64,000 bases of DNA from Siderastrea radians (lineage: Eukaryota > Cnidaria > Anthozoa > Scleractinia > Rhizangiidae), in assembly GCA_964017195.1 (NCBI GenBank), contig OZ024894.1:6565537-6629536 (forward strand), given 5' to 3'. The first letter of the stretch is position 1. Each line of letters starts with the position of its first letter. Positions 10,421-22,106 of the stretch are shown here, one piece after another. Both the position numbers and the translations under genes were made by a program. The notes beneath the pieces were generated by a model. It was not told the DNA's origin and ran no database searches. It worked only from the letters and a program-made list of their open reading frames with translations.

Positions 10421-11787
10421 AATGGTAAGCGCTCCAGGCGTGTGGATCATTAGTTCTACGAGCTGTTTTGCGCCAGACATTCCTAGATTTCATAAGTTCA
10501 CGTATCTCTTCCGTTATGCGGGGATTTGGTTTTCCACGAACTTTAATTGATCTAATCGGAGCGTGATGATCGAGAATTTCATTGAACAACAGATCAAATG
10601 CGTGTAATTTGTCATCAACGTCGTCAAATACTTCCACAACAGACCAGGGTGCACCGGACATATCAAACTGAAAAGCGTCTGGATTGTAGTTTTTTAAACT
10701 CCTAGTTGTAATATATGTGGTCTTAGGTCGAGATACTTTCAGATGTAGGACGGCAAAGACCATGTCATGGTCACTAATGGAGCTGTCCATGACACCAGCC
10801 TTGACAACTTGTTTGGTTTGCGAAGCGAGAATAACATCTAAAAGAGACCGCGACGATTCGGTCACTCTAGTAGGAGCAGCAATTAATTGCGATAAGTTAA
10901 ACGACTCGTAAAAACTGGTTAAAGATTTCGATTCTCTACAATCGGTGCTGAGAAGATTGCGGTTTAAGTCCCCCATTATGTACACAGGCTTGTCCAGTGA
11001 TAACGCATAAATCAAAGTTGTTGTTAAATCGTTCTCCCAACAGGTTAGCGGTGTATCCGGAGGTCTATAGACAGTGCAAATAATAATTGACTTTAAATTC
11101 CTGACCTGTATTTTCAACCAAAGCTGATGAAAACCGATGGTTGAAATATCAGAGATATCACCCATTAGTCAGTTCTGTACGATAGGTATTCAAGACGTAT
11201 GCACAGATCCCGCCGCCAGTCTTGTTGCTTCGATCGACCCTGTAGATGTTATAACCAGGCACTTCAATCTCCAAATCTGAAACAGAGGCATCTAGCCAAG
11301 ATTCAGATATAGTAAACACGTCGAATTTGTTTGATAAAATAGTCTCTTTAACAGGCAAAAAGTGATCCCGGCATTTCAGCGAGCGAACATTGAGGTGAGC
11401 AATCTTTACGTTGTTGATGTTTCTTGTATTTGCCTTCACCGAGAGGTTAAAGGAACCATTCGGACCAGGATTGAGTTCTATGTCGAAGATCAGCTTGAGA
11501 AGCGGTCGAAAAGTCAATGTAGAGTTACAATACAATGCACATGCACGCTGTGTTCTTCTAACCTTTGCTATCACAAGCAATCGTTTGGTCCGCCATATTG
11601 TTGTTGATTGTCGGATGAAATAGGAATTGGACCTAAAGCTGTCCTTCCCCGGCGAAATTCCAAAAAAATCAGTGGTAGATGAAGGGCAGCTTGTAGTGCT
11701 ATGAACTGGTAATAGAAAGACGTTAATTGTAGCAGTGACGAGGAAGAAAATTGCCCCGATGAAGAGAGCACGTTTTGGAGTGGCCAT
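10421..11787 (-). pseudogene. CR1/L2-type LINE fragment: 2A-like motif and AP endonuclease
   Basis: The minus-strand frame starting at 11787 has a hydrophobic N-terminus of signal-peptide type (residues 7-28) and, around residue 100, the 2A-like motif D-I-E-L-N-P-G-P preceded by a Leu-rich stretch. 2A-like sequences in APE-type LINEs are established knowledge; they cause ribosomal skipping between Gly and Pro. Endonuclease motifs follow: I-A-H-L-N-V-R-S-L, S-E-S-W-L-D, then, in a second frame from 11165, Y-R-P-P, G-D-L-N and S-D-H-D. One frame change near 11160 splits the endonuclease. The frame loses family resemblance near 10421, where the inverted-repeat arm begins, and no reverse transcriptase domain is present. 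It is a dead 5' fragment. A poly-A stretch (minus strand, 11812-11836) lies just upstream of the ATG. Confidence 0.8.
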
Positions 11788-11837
11788 GCTAGAGATATGT
11801 TATAGTCACCCCTCTTTTTTTTTTTTTTTTTTTTTGC

Positions 11838-12931
11838 AGGCCCTACAGTGATAGCAGCGGGACGCTGACTGCCTTCAGGGCTGGTATAGTAGCATTAATC
11901 TGCTTAATGACGTCTGCCATCACAGCGAGGAATGCACGAAAGTGGGTATGAGAAAAAGTGTACTTACCAGAGCCCACTGGAAGGAAGACATCGATGTGTT
12001 GCAAAATAGCTTTGGACTCCGACTTACCAAATTACACGGTCTGCTTTTCTCCCTTTCCCGTTCGAGGCATACTTAGACCGCCCTGGTAGAACCCAACATG
12101 ACCAACGTCGATTAGTTCCCTCTGCGCTATTCCCAGACAAGAGGGATGGGCTGGGCAAATGGTCCATGTTTAGAATACTATTGCACGTGCTAAAAGAAAA
12201 TCAACGAAGCTCAACTTCTGAGTGGATATCGCTGATTCCAACACTGCAAGTGTGACCCGAAAAGTCTTTTGTTGCAACTGGAACAGCAACTGCTCGTTCA
12301 TATCGCTTGAGAGGCGCAAACGCCTGCAACTAGTTTCTGAAAAGAATAAGTGACCTCTATTCGCAGCCAAGGGAGATTATGGTTTGATTGGCTATTGCAC
12401 TTGGTGACAGGGGTCCTGAGTGCGAGAACTCCAAAGAACCCTGTCCTTTTACAATGGTGAAATATAGAGTAAGCGCTCTACAACTACTGTGTCAGTTAAA
12501 TCTGGCGTTTTCCTTTTTTTTTCTGTTTTTTTTTAACGCAAATTATCAGTTTTTGAACATTTACTCAAAGCCGATCCGCACTTAAGACATTATGTCTAGT
12601 TTCCAATAATGTCGCACCTGAAATTCTCACACGCCTGATTTCCAATAAGAAAATTATATCCGCAAATGGCAGCTTCTCGAGGCGCCTTCTTCGACGCAAC
12701 ACTGATGGCTTGCAAATAATATTGAAATCCTTCATCGTGAAATTAATTAGGCTGTGGGAAAAATATCCTAAAATGCATTCACGCTAGGGAATATTCGCGT
12801 CTTGAAAAGTCGAACTCTGCAGTAAGATATAAAAAAAAGATATCGATGTTTGCTATTTTAGACTATCGGAAGCTAATGCTTTCTCCTTCTAGTGAACACG
12901 TGAAAATTTTTTCCTGTCGCAAGAGCGTCAC
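11838..12931. other. unannotated stretch
   Basis: I see no gene, RNA or repeat that can be supported here. Short T-rich tracts occur at about 12505-12535. The ORFs present are short and lack motifs. Confidence 0.5.
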
Positions 12932-13129
12932 AAAATGGAGGGTGGTAAAGGGTATTTTCGTGATCCGTGATCGACCCCTTTTTTTTCCCGTGAAATGTGA
13001 AATGGCTATTTTTTTTCTCGTGAATCGTGATTTCTATAGTAGCCGTGAACCGTGATTTTCCAAAATTATTTTTCGCGAAATGAGAAATAAATGTTTATTT
13101 CGCCGTGAACCGTGATTTTTATTGTTTTT

Positions 13130-14272
13130 TAGACTGCGAGTAGTCTCTAATTTTGGCGATGGCGATTGTGGGGCGGACGAAATACACACGCGCGCGCGAA
13201 ATTTCGAGGAGACGCGACGCGAAGGGAGCGCCGAAAATTAGAGACTACAGACAAAGCCAGGGAGTTTGAATTAAGCGCGCACATTCCAAGCGCAAAACTC
13301 TAATTGGCCCTTTTTTGGATACCTGTCAACAATCTGGCAATAGTAGACAAGCCGCTGTCAACACTCACGATAACATCGACTCCGTTTCAGTTTACTGAGA
13401 TGGCAGACAGAATACAGGGTTGTCTGGACAAATAGCGAGGTTTCTTCAAAGTTATATTCCGTTCGGCTGAAGATTGTTTGCCCAAGCCATTCCAAGAGCT
13501 GTTAAAATCATAATCCACTCACTACTGTGAGTTGAGATTTCATCTAAATTTTAACATCGATACGGGACCGATCGAATGGAAAAAAGTATTGTCTGCACGG
13601 ATGAAGTACAAACTCAGTCTCCGCTCGCTGGCTGCTTCGTTTTGCTCTGCGTTGAAATAAAACTTCCTGGCTCGCGGGAAGTTTCATTTTCGTTCGCATC
13701 GACCTCAAACTTTAGGTGAAAGTAGAAAAAAATTTGCCGCGTCTTCGACGTTATTATTTTTTTTTTCGATGGGATTTTTGGAGACGAAGAAAATGACCTC
13801 GGCGACTGCTAAATCCGTAAAAGTGTTTGACGGGCTTTTGACGGGCTTTTGACGGGCTACTGTCGACCGAAATTCCAAACTCAATGTTCATTTCTTCTTC
13901 GAGATGAGAGGCTGTAATTTTTCCTCTTGATCACGGCCCATCCGGTCGAGTACTGGTCGAATCCAAATAAACAATGCGAACCGTTTCATTTGCGATAACA
14001 TCTTCCGCAGTTAAGAGAAGGAATCCCATTGGTTGCGCTTAATTGGCTTGAAAGACGATATGAAATTTACATCCCAAAATCACTCGGCCGTGAAAGGTCA
14101 AAATCCCTGGCTTTGTCTGTAGTCTCTAATTTTCGGCGCTCCCTTCGCGTCGCGTCTCCTCGAACTTTCGCGCGCGCGTGTATTTCGCCCGCCACACAAT
14201 CGCCATCGCCAAAATTGTATTTCGCCCGCCCCACAATCGCCATCGCCAAAATTAGAGACTACTCGCAGTCTA
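13130..14272. mobile_element. non-autonomous MULE/hAT-like element with ~140-bp TIRs (copy 1)
   Basis: The ends TAGACTGCGAGTAGTCTC (13130) and its reverse complement (ending 14272) open TIRs of about 140 bases that share the AAATTAGAGACTAC and GGCGATGGCGATTG blocks. The flanks carry a perfect 9-bp duplication ATTGTTTTT (13121-13129 and 14273-14281). Near the right end a 42-base TIR segment is duplicated in tandem. Internally TTTGACGGGC is repeated three times (about 13828-13858). There is no coding capacity. Eight-to-nine-bp duplications with long TIRs suggest MULE or hAT rather than a TA-specific family. Confidence 0.8.
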
Positions 14273-14444
14273 ATTGTTTTTTGTTATTTTTGACATCCGT
14301 CATTACGTAATGAAGACAAAAATAATATTGCGTGACGTGACAGGAGAGTGGATCCTTGTATTGACCACGTGGTGTGCTCTGGTGTCTCTGGTGTTCGGTG
14401 ACCTTTGGCCAAACCTGCCTGGTCAGCCATCATTGTCACCCACC

Positions 14445-15165
14445 ATGGCGAAAACACGAGCTGAACAAGATCGACAAAATCGTCAAGAAGGTTTCGAGGT
14501 TTTACCAAATGTGACGGTTCTAATAAGTTTTTATTTAAACGAAGGTGGCAAAAAAGTTTTGATTCATAAAGAGAAATCCCGTTTTCCGTTCTCCGCCACC
14601 GCCTACAGAGATCTGGAAGTCTTAAAAAAAACTGTGTTAGAGTTTTGCGGCGTGCAAGCCATAGCCGAAGTTAAAGGCCTTGGGAAGAATATTGAGACTT
14701 CGTTTAGGAGAACAGTCCGTTCTCTTGGAACTGTAGAAAGTTTTTGTCTTCGGACCCAGCAACAATGGGAAAATGAAATGGTTTTCTTTCTGAAAAGGGA
14801 AAGTATTTTGCAAGGTATGTTGACCTATGTTATGTTAGCACCTTGAATAATTTATTGAATTATTTGGCTTTGCATTTTGCATTGACTGCTTGCTGTCAGT
14901 CACTGTAATAATCTAATAGCGTTTGCATGCATTTACGAGCAGAATTCGGTCGACAGAACTATGTAAGCAGTCGTAGTCATTGTAGAGAAATGTTTGAGTG
15001 ATTTTCGAAGATTTTGATTTCTGTAGTCCCAGTGTTGTCGACAGGCTAGTCGGCGACGCGGCACTGAGAACGATGACAGTTGTCATTCATGGCAGACGCT
15101 ATGACTCATTCAGTGAAAACCTCAAACAAGGCTTTGCTTTGGATGTAACTTTTCAAAATGTAACG
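14445..15165 (+). CDS. unrecognised spliced gene carried by a transposon
   Basis: Exon 1 (14445-14814) starts at an ATG in good context (CCACCATGG), encodes 123 residues and ends at a consensus donor CAAG|GTATGT. Exon 2 (about 15027-15165) lies between a TTTCTGTAG acceptor and an AACG|GTATGT donor and stays open in one frame. Exon 1 has a basic/acidic N-terminal helix (A-E-Q-D-R-Q-N-R-Q-E-G) followed by a mixed alpha/beta-like region; no family is recognised. Joining the two exons as drawn is off by one base in phase, so either a junction is misplaced, an exon is missing, or the gene is decayed. Its position inside a TIR element suggests a transposon-borne or captured gene. Confidence 0.4.
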
Positions 15166-15299
15166 GTATGTTATGTCAGAAAAAACTTTTTTTTTTCGTG
15201 AAGCGTGAAATTCCATTATTATTTTTCGTGAATTGTGAAAGGGCCGATTTATTTTTCGTGAAACGTGATCTATACCCCCCCTTTACCACCCTCAAAATG

Positions 15300-16788
15300 T
15301 ACATCTAGGTAATCTGCAACTTGTTTTGCACAGGTCAGAATTGTGTAGTGAATAGTCCCGTCATATGTAGTATCACTCTATTTTACTAGTCACAAGATAT
15401 TTCAGGCATAACTTCGGCGGTGGAACATGACACCAAACAGAAGGACGGAATGTACGCATTGAAAACTCACGGTCATGGAGAAAAGTGACCTTAAAATTTT
15501 CAGGGAACTTGTAAAAAACAAATGGATGCCTTCTTTGTTAACTTTCGATATGCTTTAGTTTAAAACGTGGAAAAAATTCAGCTATCTCTGCGGTTTGTTT
15601 TTACGTTGAGGTAGTCCGGCATCTGGGATGAAAAAGGGAAACGGTCATTCCGGTTGAGTTGCTGAAACAAACGCCATCACTATTTATATCGCCTTCTATC
15701 TTGCACAATTTCTTTCATAGCTTAAGTTATTTCAGACGTCCTAATCTTTCGATTTTTTCCCCCATTTTTGCAAACCCGTCAGCAAAACCTATCCTGCGAC
15801 TTGACAAGAACCCGTTGCGTGACAGACAAATTTAGTTAAATCAAACAGTGCGGTTTCTGAGATGAATGTGGAGATCACTGCAAAGTTATTTAGGTTTTTC
15901 AGGGGATTAACACTAAGAGATCTTAAAAATTCCTTCGCCATTCGTTAAGGGATGTGAATGTGATGGTGGAGTCGTTATTCATTAGTTGAAAGTCAATCTG
16001 GAGATACCAGGAGATAACGGGCGATTCCACGCGTCAAGATGGCCCTTGGACAGTACACCTAAAACTTGACAAAACCTGGCATTTAGACAAACTCTTATAC
16101 AAGGTGAGCTAGATATGACCTTTATCCTGTACTTTTGATCCAAATACTAAAGGAAACAAGAAAAAATTCCAAGTTTACGGCTATTCGGTCGGAGGCAGGA
16201 GCCTATTGTTTGTACTGGTTAACAGGTTAATGTTGCGATTATCGGGATTTTGAGAGCGTTTGTACTCGGCGCTGATAAAAAGCCCGAAACTAATTTTAAA
16301 CCTGTTTTTAGAATGGTATTTCTTCTTTCAAGAATTCTGAATTTCAAGGGATTTGGTGTTTTACCGGGGAGGGAAACTTTCTCTTGAAAAACTGTGCCAA
16401 ATTGAGAATTCAAAGCAAGCGAATTTTAGTGATTTTCGGCAGCTCGCCATGACCTTGAAAATTAATTCACAGATCTAAAACAGGACTCAATTACTTCATA
16501 CACACTTCAAAAGCAAACTTCCACGCTTAAAATGGGGGTTTCTGGGGTGCGAATCAAACAGAGCGAAGTTTACGAGAAGGTATGATACACGTTTATTTCG
16601 TGTGTTTACAGGACACGTGTGGCGTAAACGTGTTAAATTTTTTTTTCGGGCTTAAAAAATTTTTTTCAAGAAAAAAAATTCCACCACGTTTCTTAGATTA
16701 CCATAGGGTATCCGTGGAAAATTTATGAGGGAATTTTATTTTTCATCATGTGCCACCACTCGCTCGATGTTTAAGTGGACATCCCTTC
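15300..16788. other. unannotated stretch
   Basis: No gene or RNA is supported. About 16580-16650 contains loosely inverted ACACGTTT / AAACGTGT words. The remainder shows no repeat that I can define. Confidence 0.5.
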
Positions 16789-17040
16789 TTAAGGCCCGTT
16801 TACACAGGCGATTTTTGTCGCGCAACTCAATGCAATTTTTGTCGCGCCGAAGTTGCAACCTCAATATCGCACGTGTAAACCAGCTGCAATTTCAGCGCGA
16901 TTTTATCGCCGCGATATCGCAGGAGTTTCAAACCTGTTCGAAACTTGATGCAATTTTGCCGCGATTTTTGATGAAAATGTCACAATCATGAATCAGAAGG
17001 GACCCCTCGGGAGGTTTTGTAGCTCGCAATTTGTACAGCC

Positions 17041-18556
17041 ATGAGCGTAAACAAGGACAAAAAACGTACTAAAAACCGAGTATGGAGTTACCCAGAGGAA
17101 GAATTCCTTATTCAGCTGTGGCCAAAGTACACATGCCTGTATCAGACTAGCTCAAAAGATTATAAGAGGAGCGACAAGAAAGCGGCAGCTATGGAAGAAA
17201 TCCGAAGAAGCCTCGAAGAACAGTTCACGGAGGAGCCCTTTACTGGTATGCTGACAGTCTGTATTCGTATTATGCCAGACTCAAGAGAATCTAGACTCCA
17301 TTAAACCTTTTAAATTCTTTTTGTTTTGGTATCAAGCCCAATTTAACGCGTAAAATATTCATTTGTTTATATCAATACAGTGTTTTGACGTGCGCTCGTT
17401 CTTACAAATTCCGCCATATTGAAATTTTAACTTCAAGTCTTAAAATTTTTATCTTAAGCTTATTCAACTATTACACGTAGTCAACAGTTCGCTAAGTTCT
17501 TATCAAAGTTTTCACGTTTTCACATAATCTTTTATGACCATTCATTTACACTGTATAACAATTAATACATCAACACAGACGTATTGCTAAACTTAACTAG
17601 ACTTACAGACGATCTATATAAGGTCTAAAAATATCAAATTAAGCTTAGTCTTCCACAACAATACACGTTTCACGACTATCTTTATGTATTCACGAGGAGA
17701 CGTTTTGAACCTTCTTACTAAGTTTCCAACTCGGTTTGTGATAAATGTAAACAAACGAGTCAACTACACAATTCACGCAAAATGAAAAGGCAAAGGTTTA
17801 GTTTGGTTTGCTGATTCACACTTATTGTTTGATATTGATTTATAATCTTTAAGTACAATATTTAGTCACAATTCAAAGTAGTTAAAAACAATTGCAATTA
17901 GACTGAAATAAACCATACGATTGTTGCTGTAAAAACTTGCTTCATTTTAATTTGCAGAAGATGACATTAAAACAAAGATGAGAAATCTCAGGACCCAATT
18001 TGGGAAAGAAATGGGGAAGGTGAAATTCTCTAAAGTAAGTGGTACAGGGGCTGGAGATGCATACATGCCTACATGGAAGTGGTTCACAGCACTTGATTTT
18101 CTTAGGGACAGTATAAGCCCTGTGAAGACTAAACCAACACCAGGTGTTCCTGTGGTATCCATTGATGAAGGAGATGAAGAGAATGTAGAGCCAAAATCAG
18201 ATACAGGTGTGGATGAGGAAGAAGGTGACTTACTGGGCACAAGGAAATTGCCATCCCAGTTAACCAAACAAAACAAAAATCATACCAAGGACCTGGAAAC
18301 TGAAATTCTGTCCAAGTCACTTGTGCTGCTTGAGAGTGCAACAAATCGGAAGCGCCCACTTGATGACGATGGAGAGGAGTGTTTTGGAAGGCATGTTGCC
18401 AAATCACTAAGAACAATTACAGACAAACGGAGCAGAGAGCTTGCAAAGATGAAGATTCAGCAAGTACTCTTTGATGCTGAGTTTGGTGTCTTTACCCAGC
18501 AGTCAAATAATCCATATGCTCAATCACCTTGCAGCTCAACATATTACCAAGCTTAG
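17041..18556 (+). CDS. Myb/MADF-like accessory protein of the Harbinger element (2 exons)
   Basis: Exon 1 is 17041-17245 (donor ACTG|GTATGC) and exon 2 is 17958-18556 (acceptor AATTTGCAG). The junction is phase 1 and in frame, giving 267 residues with no stop. The N-terminal ~100 residues form a tri-helical Myb/SANT-like or MADF domain: V-W-S-Y-P-E-E-E-F-L-I-Q-L-W begins helix 1 and W-K-W-F-T-A-L-D-F-L closes the domain after the intron. An acidic linker follows, and the C-terminus (R-E-L-A-K-M-K-I-Q-Q-V-L-F) resembles the BESS-type motif of MADF proteins. In Harbinger elements the Myb-like partner carries the transposase into the nucleus and binds the ends. It appears intact, unlike its transposase partner. 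AATAAA occurs at about 18794. Confidence 0.85.
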
Positions 18557-20192
18557 CTGAAGTTTTTGTTTTCTTAAATATTCCGGAAATTTAAGTTGAA
18601 ATGGTGATGTTTTAACAAAATTTTACCAAATGATACCATTGAAGAGATCAGATCCTTGTCGGTAATTTATTTCAGATATTTATTATATTTGAAGTACCAT
18701 TTGGTATAAATAATACAATTATAAATACTTTATTGAAATATTCATATTAATTTATTTACACAATTTGAATAGATATGGATTCTTTCAGTTTTAAAAATAA
18801 AGCTGATTTACATATTAAAGAATATTTACAGTTACAGATAATTAATATACTCAATTTAAAATATTCACATGGAGTTATTTTGATTCAATAAATATGGCTT
18901 TTAAATGCAAGTGGCATTACATATTAAAGCAATGTACATCAAGAGAATGCTGTGGCATGCTTTTTATCAACCCTGAAAGAATTCCCTACCAAAATATTTT
19001 TACCCATAAAAATACACTTGAAAATTACTCATCCAAAATTTTCACCACTTTCAAACCCCTTTCACACCACTGTCACTGATACACTTGAGTAACCCCATGG
19101 CAAAGACTGCAACTTCAGATGGCTGCAGTTTGGTATGTTTTTTATTGTACATGTAGTTTTCTCTGGCTATCCTTCGGTCAATAAAATAATGAAAACATAA
19201 ATTTAACTTTTTTTGGCAGAGAAAACTAAATTGACTTTGGTGATTAGGTTTTGGACCGTTGAACTTTTTGGGATTAAGCTTTAGCCTAATGGAACTTTTT
19301 CGGTCAAACAAGACAATGCCTCACTCTTGGGTTCATGCATTAAATCTGGAAGTGCAAATTGACTGATTTGATAAAAAATGGTTTTGTTTACAAGACTGAT
19401 ATGGCTTTTTATTTGAACTAGACAAATACCAGAGTGGACCAAAATTTGCATGTGACCCTTGCATAACTTATGTACATCTGATTGGAGGAATGCTATTGCA
19501 AAACTGTCAAATACCATAAATGAAGGGGGGGGGGCTTATTCCAAAACTGACCTCGTAGACAAGAGGCTTATTCGAGCAGGGAGGCTTTATATTCCAAAAC
19601 TGGAAACAAAATGAAACAGTATGTACTGTATTTTACTTGAGTTAGCATGTTTATTCAAAGGTTGATCTTGTAGCTAGTGGGGGGGGGGGGGGGCGCTAAT
19701 ATGCAATGGGACGGGGGCTTATTTGGTCATTTACGGTATGCAAATTTCAGTCAACTCTAATGGTAATTTTGTCTGGTTCACAGGGATGGACTGAGCTACT
19801 TTGTCATTAATCAATCAATATTCAATATTGGAATCTTAGATTAATGAAAGCAGAGGCAGCACAAGCATACTACGAATACAATACATACGTCACTTGTCTG
19901 GAAGTTTGAGCACTCACGTGGACCATATATAAATGATAATAAATGTCATTTTCATGACCATTGTCATATAAATAAAGGCCATAAAGCATTGATTCTCACC
20001 TTGATTGCAATGTCCCTCTGTGTCTTCTAGCTTAAATACCATTTTGCCAATTTTCTGTAATGCGTGTACCTGTACTGTAAAATAATTATTTTAATTTCTA
20101 GCACCCCTCTGTCAAATTAATTTTCTATTGTGCCATTCCCTCACATGAAGTATATTTGAGCTGCCCGTGATGAAAGCTCTAGTCATTATTTA
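18557..20192. other. non-coding interior of the Harbinger element
   Basis: AT-rich 3' flank of the Myb-like gene. From about 19507 to 19740 a repeat has inverted ends (ATACCATAAATGA against TCATTTACGGTAT) and two long G runs (19527-19536 and 19678-19693), consistent with a short MITE-like insertion. No gene is seen. Confidence 0.5.
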
Positions 20193-20765
20193 AGGAGGGT
20201 TCATAGTTTACCTAGGTGGGGGGGGAGGGTATGATGATTTCTAATCTTTTTCCTTATATTTTTAGAAGCCCTCCCCTCCCCCCATGATGGCCTAAGTAAA
20301 TTTTATTCTGGCCCCCCTCATGGGCATGGGGTTCCCTAAAAACCATGGTATTAAAACCATGACCTCCTCCTCCTCCAAAATGGCTGACAGAAGTCTCAAC
20401 TTTTGACATTTCATTACATTTGCTTTTGTGAAACCAGTTACAAGTGCAACACGGAATAAAAAAGAAGTTCCGGGAGATAGAGCGATTATCACTGCGAGTT
20501 TGTTATTTATTGAAAAGGCTATTTTACTTTCTTTTGTTTGAGTTACCAAAAAATACACACAACAGTATAAACAACTGTTGTGTACAGATTTAATAAGTGA
20601 CGAACAAACTAGAACTTTTTGATGGTCACCCTTAAATCTTGTCTTACTTTTGGGGAAATTTTCCAAAGCCCCCCCCCCCCCAAAAAAAATGTACTGAGAA
20701 AATCATGACTCTCCCCCGCCCTCAAAATCATCATACCACCCTCTACGTAAATAATGAACCCTCCC
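20193..20765. mobile_element. nested TTA-flanked MITE
   Basis: AGGAGGGTTCATAGTTTACC at 20193 is inverted, with few mismatches, at the right end (TACGTAAATAATGAACCCTCC, ending 20765), giving TIRs of about 45 bases including GGTATGATGATTT. TTA stands at 20190-20192 and 20766-20768. The 573-bp element has long C/G runs and no coding capacity. The TTA duplication suggests a Harbinger-like MITE inserted into a Harbinger element. Confidence 0.75.
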
Positions 20766-20820
20766 TTACAATGAATCAGGTTTTTCAGTTGTTTTAACTG
20801 TAAATGAGAAAATAAGGTCT

Positions 20821-22106
20821 CTAAGGAAGGAGGATTTTCCATTGCCATGGCACCTGGCCTGGTCCATTGACATATTCACAAAGGCAATCTTGAACAGCTG
20901 CTGCATTTCTTGTGTAGTTACTACCACGGATAGTAATGTTTTGAATGATGCACAGCTCATGATCAGCAGTCTTTCGCCAGTCTCCATCAATGATGTCACC
21001 ATCACCATTTTGTGCATCCATAGAACCAGGAGGAGTATACACATTGGGGCATTTGCAGAGAAGGTAGTTGTGTAAAGCTAATGCTGCATGGACAATGATG
21101 GTGGCATTTTCTGGTTTGACGCAAAGAGTTGACAGAAACACCCTAAATTTTGAACTCAAGATTCCAAAAGCATTTTCACTCACTCTGCGTGCTCTAGAAA
21201 AACGGTAATTCAGTATACGCTGTTCTTCAGTTTGACCTCTGTTTGGGTATGGCTTCATCAGGTTTTCAGACAGGCTGAAGGCATCGTCTCCAACAAAATA
21301 GTAAGGAATCACAGGCCTCCAGTCTTGATAGTTCACATCATCAACCGGTAGTTCCGAGGGCTGAGGAATATTGAGCTTCTTTCTTTCAAGAGCTTTGAAG
21401 AAGTCAGTATTTCTAAACACACCTCCGTCACTTATCCTGCCCTGGCACCCAACATCTGCATAGACAAACTCGGACCTTGCCCGACAACAGCCAAGAGAAC
21501 GATGCTGAAGAACCCCTTGTAATTGAAATAGTCCGATCCAGATCCAGGGGGGTGCAAAATGCGTACATGTTTGCCGTCTATTGCTCCCAAGCAATTCGGA
21601 AGCTCCCACTTCACCCAAAATTCGTGAGCAATCTGTTCCCATTCTTCCTCACTAGTTGGGCACTTGATGAATTCGTGCGACAGTGTTTCCGAAATTGCTT
21701 TGCATACTCGTGGAATAATCTGGGAGATGGTGCCCTTGTTAATCCTGAACTGATACTGTAAATTAGTGTAAGACTCACCGGTCGCAAGAAAGCGAAGTGT
21801 GACGGCTAGTTGTTCCGACGGAGAAATAGCGTTTCGCATTGGAGTGTCGCATTTCTTCAGTAGAGGCTCTAATTGTGTGACTAGCTCTTCAAATGTAGAA
21901 AGATCCATCCTCATATAGTTCTTATAATGTTCCGGGTCTTGTTCTAGTTCTTTCATAAGTTTATGGAATGATCCTTCTGATTCTCTATTTGCAATCCATG
22001 GCTTCACCCACATTCGTCTTCGTCGTTGACCTCTTCTTCGTCGGGCAATGGCAACCGCATTAAGAATACACAAACAAGCAACAGCAACGTCCTCCTCGTC
22101 ATCCAT
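20821..22106 (-). pseudogene. PIF/Harbinger transposase (HARBI1-like), one frameshift
   Basis: The minus-strand gene starts at 22106 near the right TIR and ends at 20821; about 428 residues and apparently intronless. The N-terminus is basic (R-R-R-R-G-Q-R-R-R-R). A helix-turn-helix-like region (Q-L-A-V-T-L-R-F-L-A-T-G) and the DDE_Tnp_4 catalytic blocks follow: C-L-G-A-I-D-G-K-H-V (first Asp), Y-A-D-V-G-C-Q-G-R-I-S-D (second Asp), V-S-E-N-A-F-G-I-L (Glu). The frame changes by one step near 21475, between the first and second Asp, so this copy cannot make a full transposase. The family cuts and pastes DNA at TWA sites together with a Myb-like partner. A sequencing indel is an alternative to true decay. 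Confidence 0.9.

Larger units (their letters stand above)
12932..15299. mobile_element. TIR element with AAAATG target duplication, carrying a gene and a nested element
   Basis: GAGGGTGGTAAAGGG at 12938-12952 is inverted at 15279-15293. AAAATG stands immediately outside on both sides (12932-12937 and 15294-15299), as expected of a 6-bp target-site duplication. Inside each end are clusters of CGTGAA/CGTGAT words (12957-13110 and 15198-15270). The body holds a spliced coding region (14445-15165) and is interrupted by a 1.14-kb non-autonomous element (13130-14272). The superfamily is not determined; I see no transposase. Confidence 0.65.

Noticed and set aside
11812..11836. T run as a LINE poly-A tail
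   Set aside because: It lies upstream of the LINE 5' end on the minus strand, so it cannot be that element's own tail; it may belong to another insertion that I cannot define.
13130..14272. First read as a TA-flanked mariner-like MITE
   Set aside because: The flanks show exact 8-9-bp duplications outside the TA, in two independent copies.
20292..20666. 124-codon minus-strand ORF inside the Harbinger element
   Set aside because: Falls wholly inside the nested MITE and reads through its G/C tracts.
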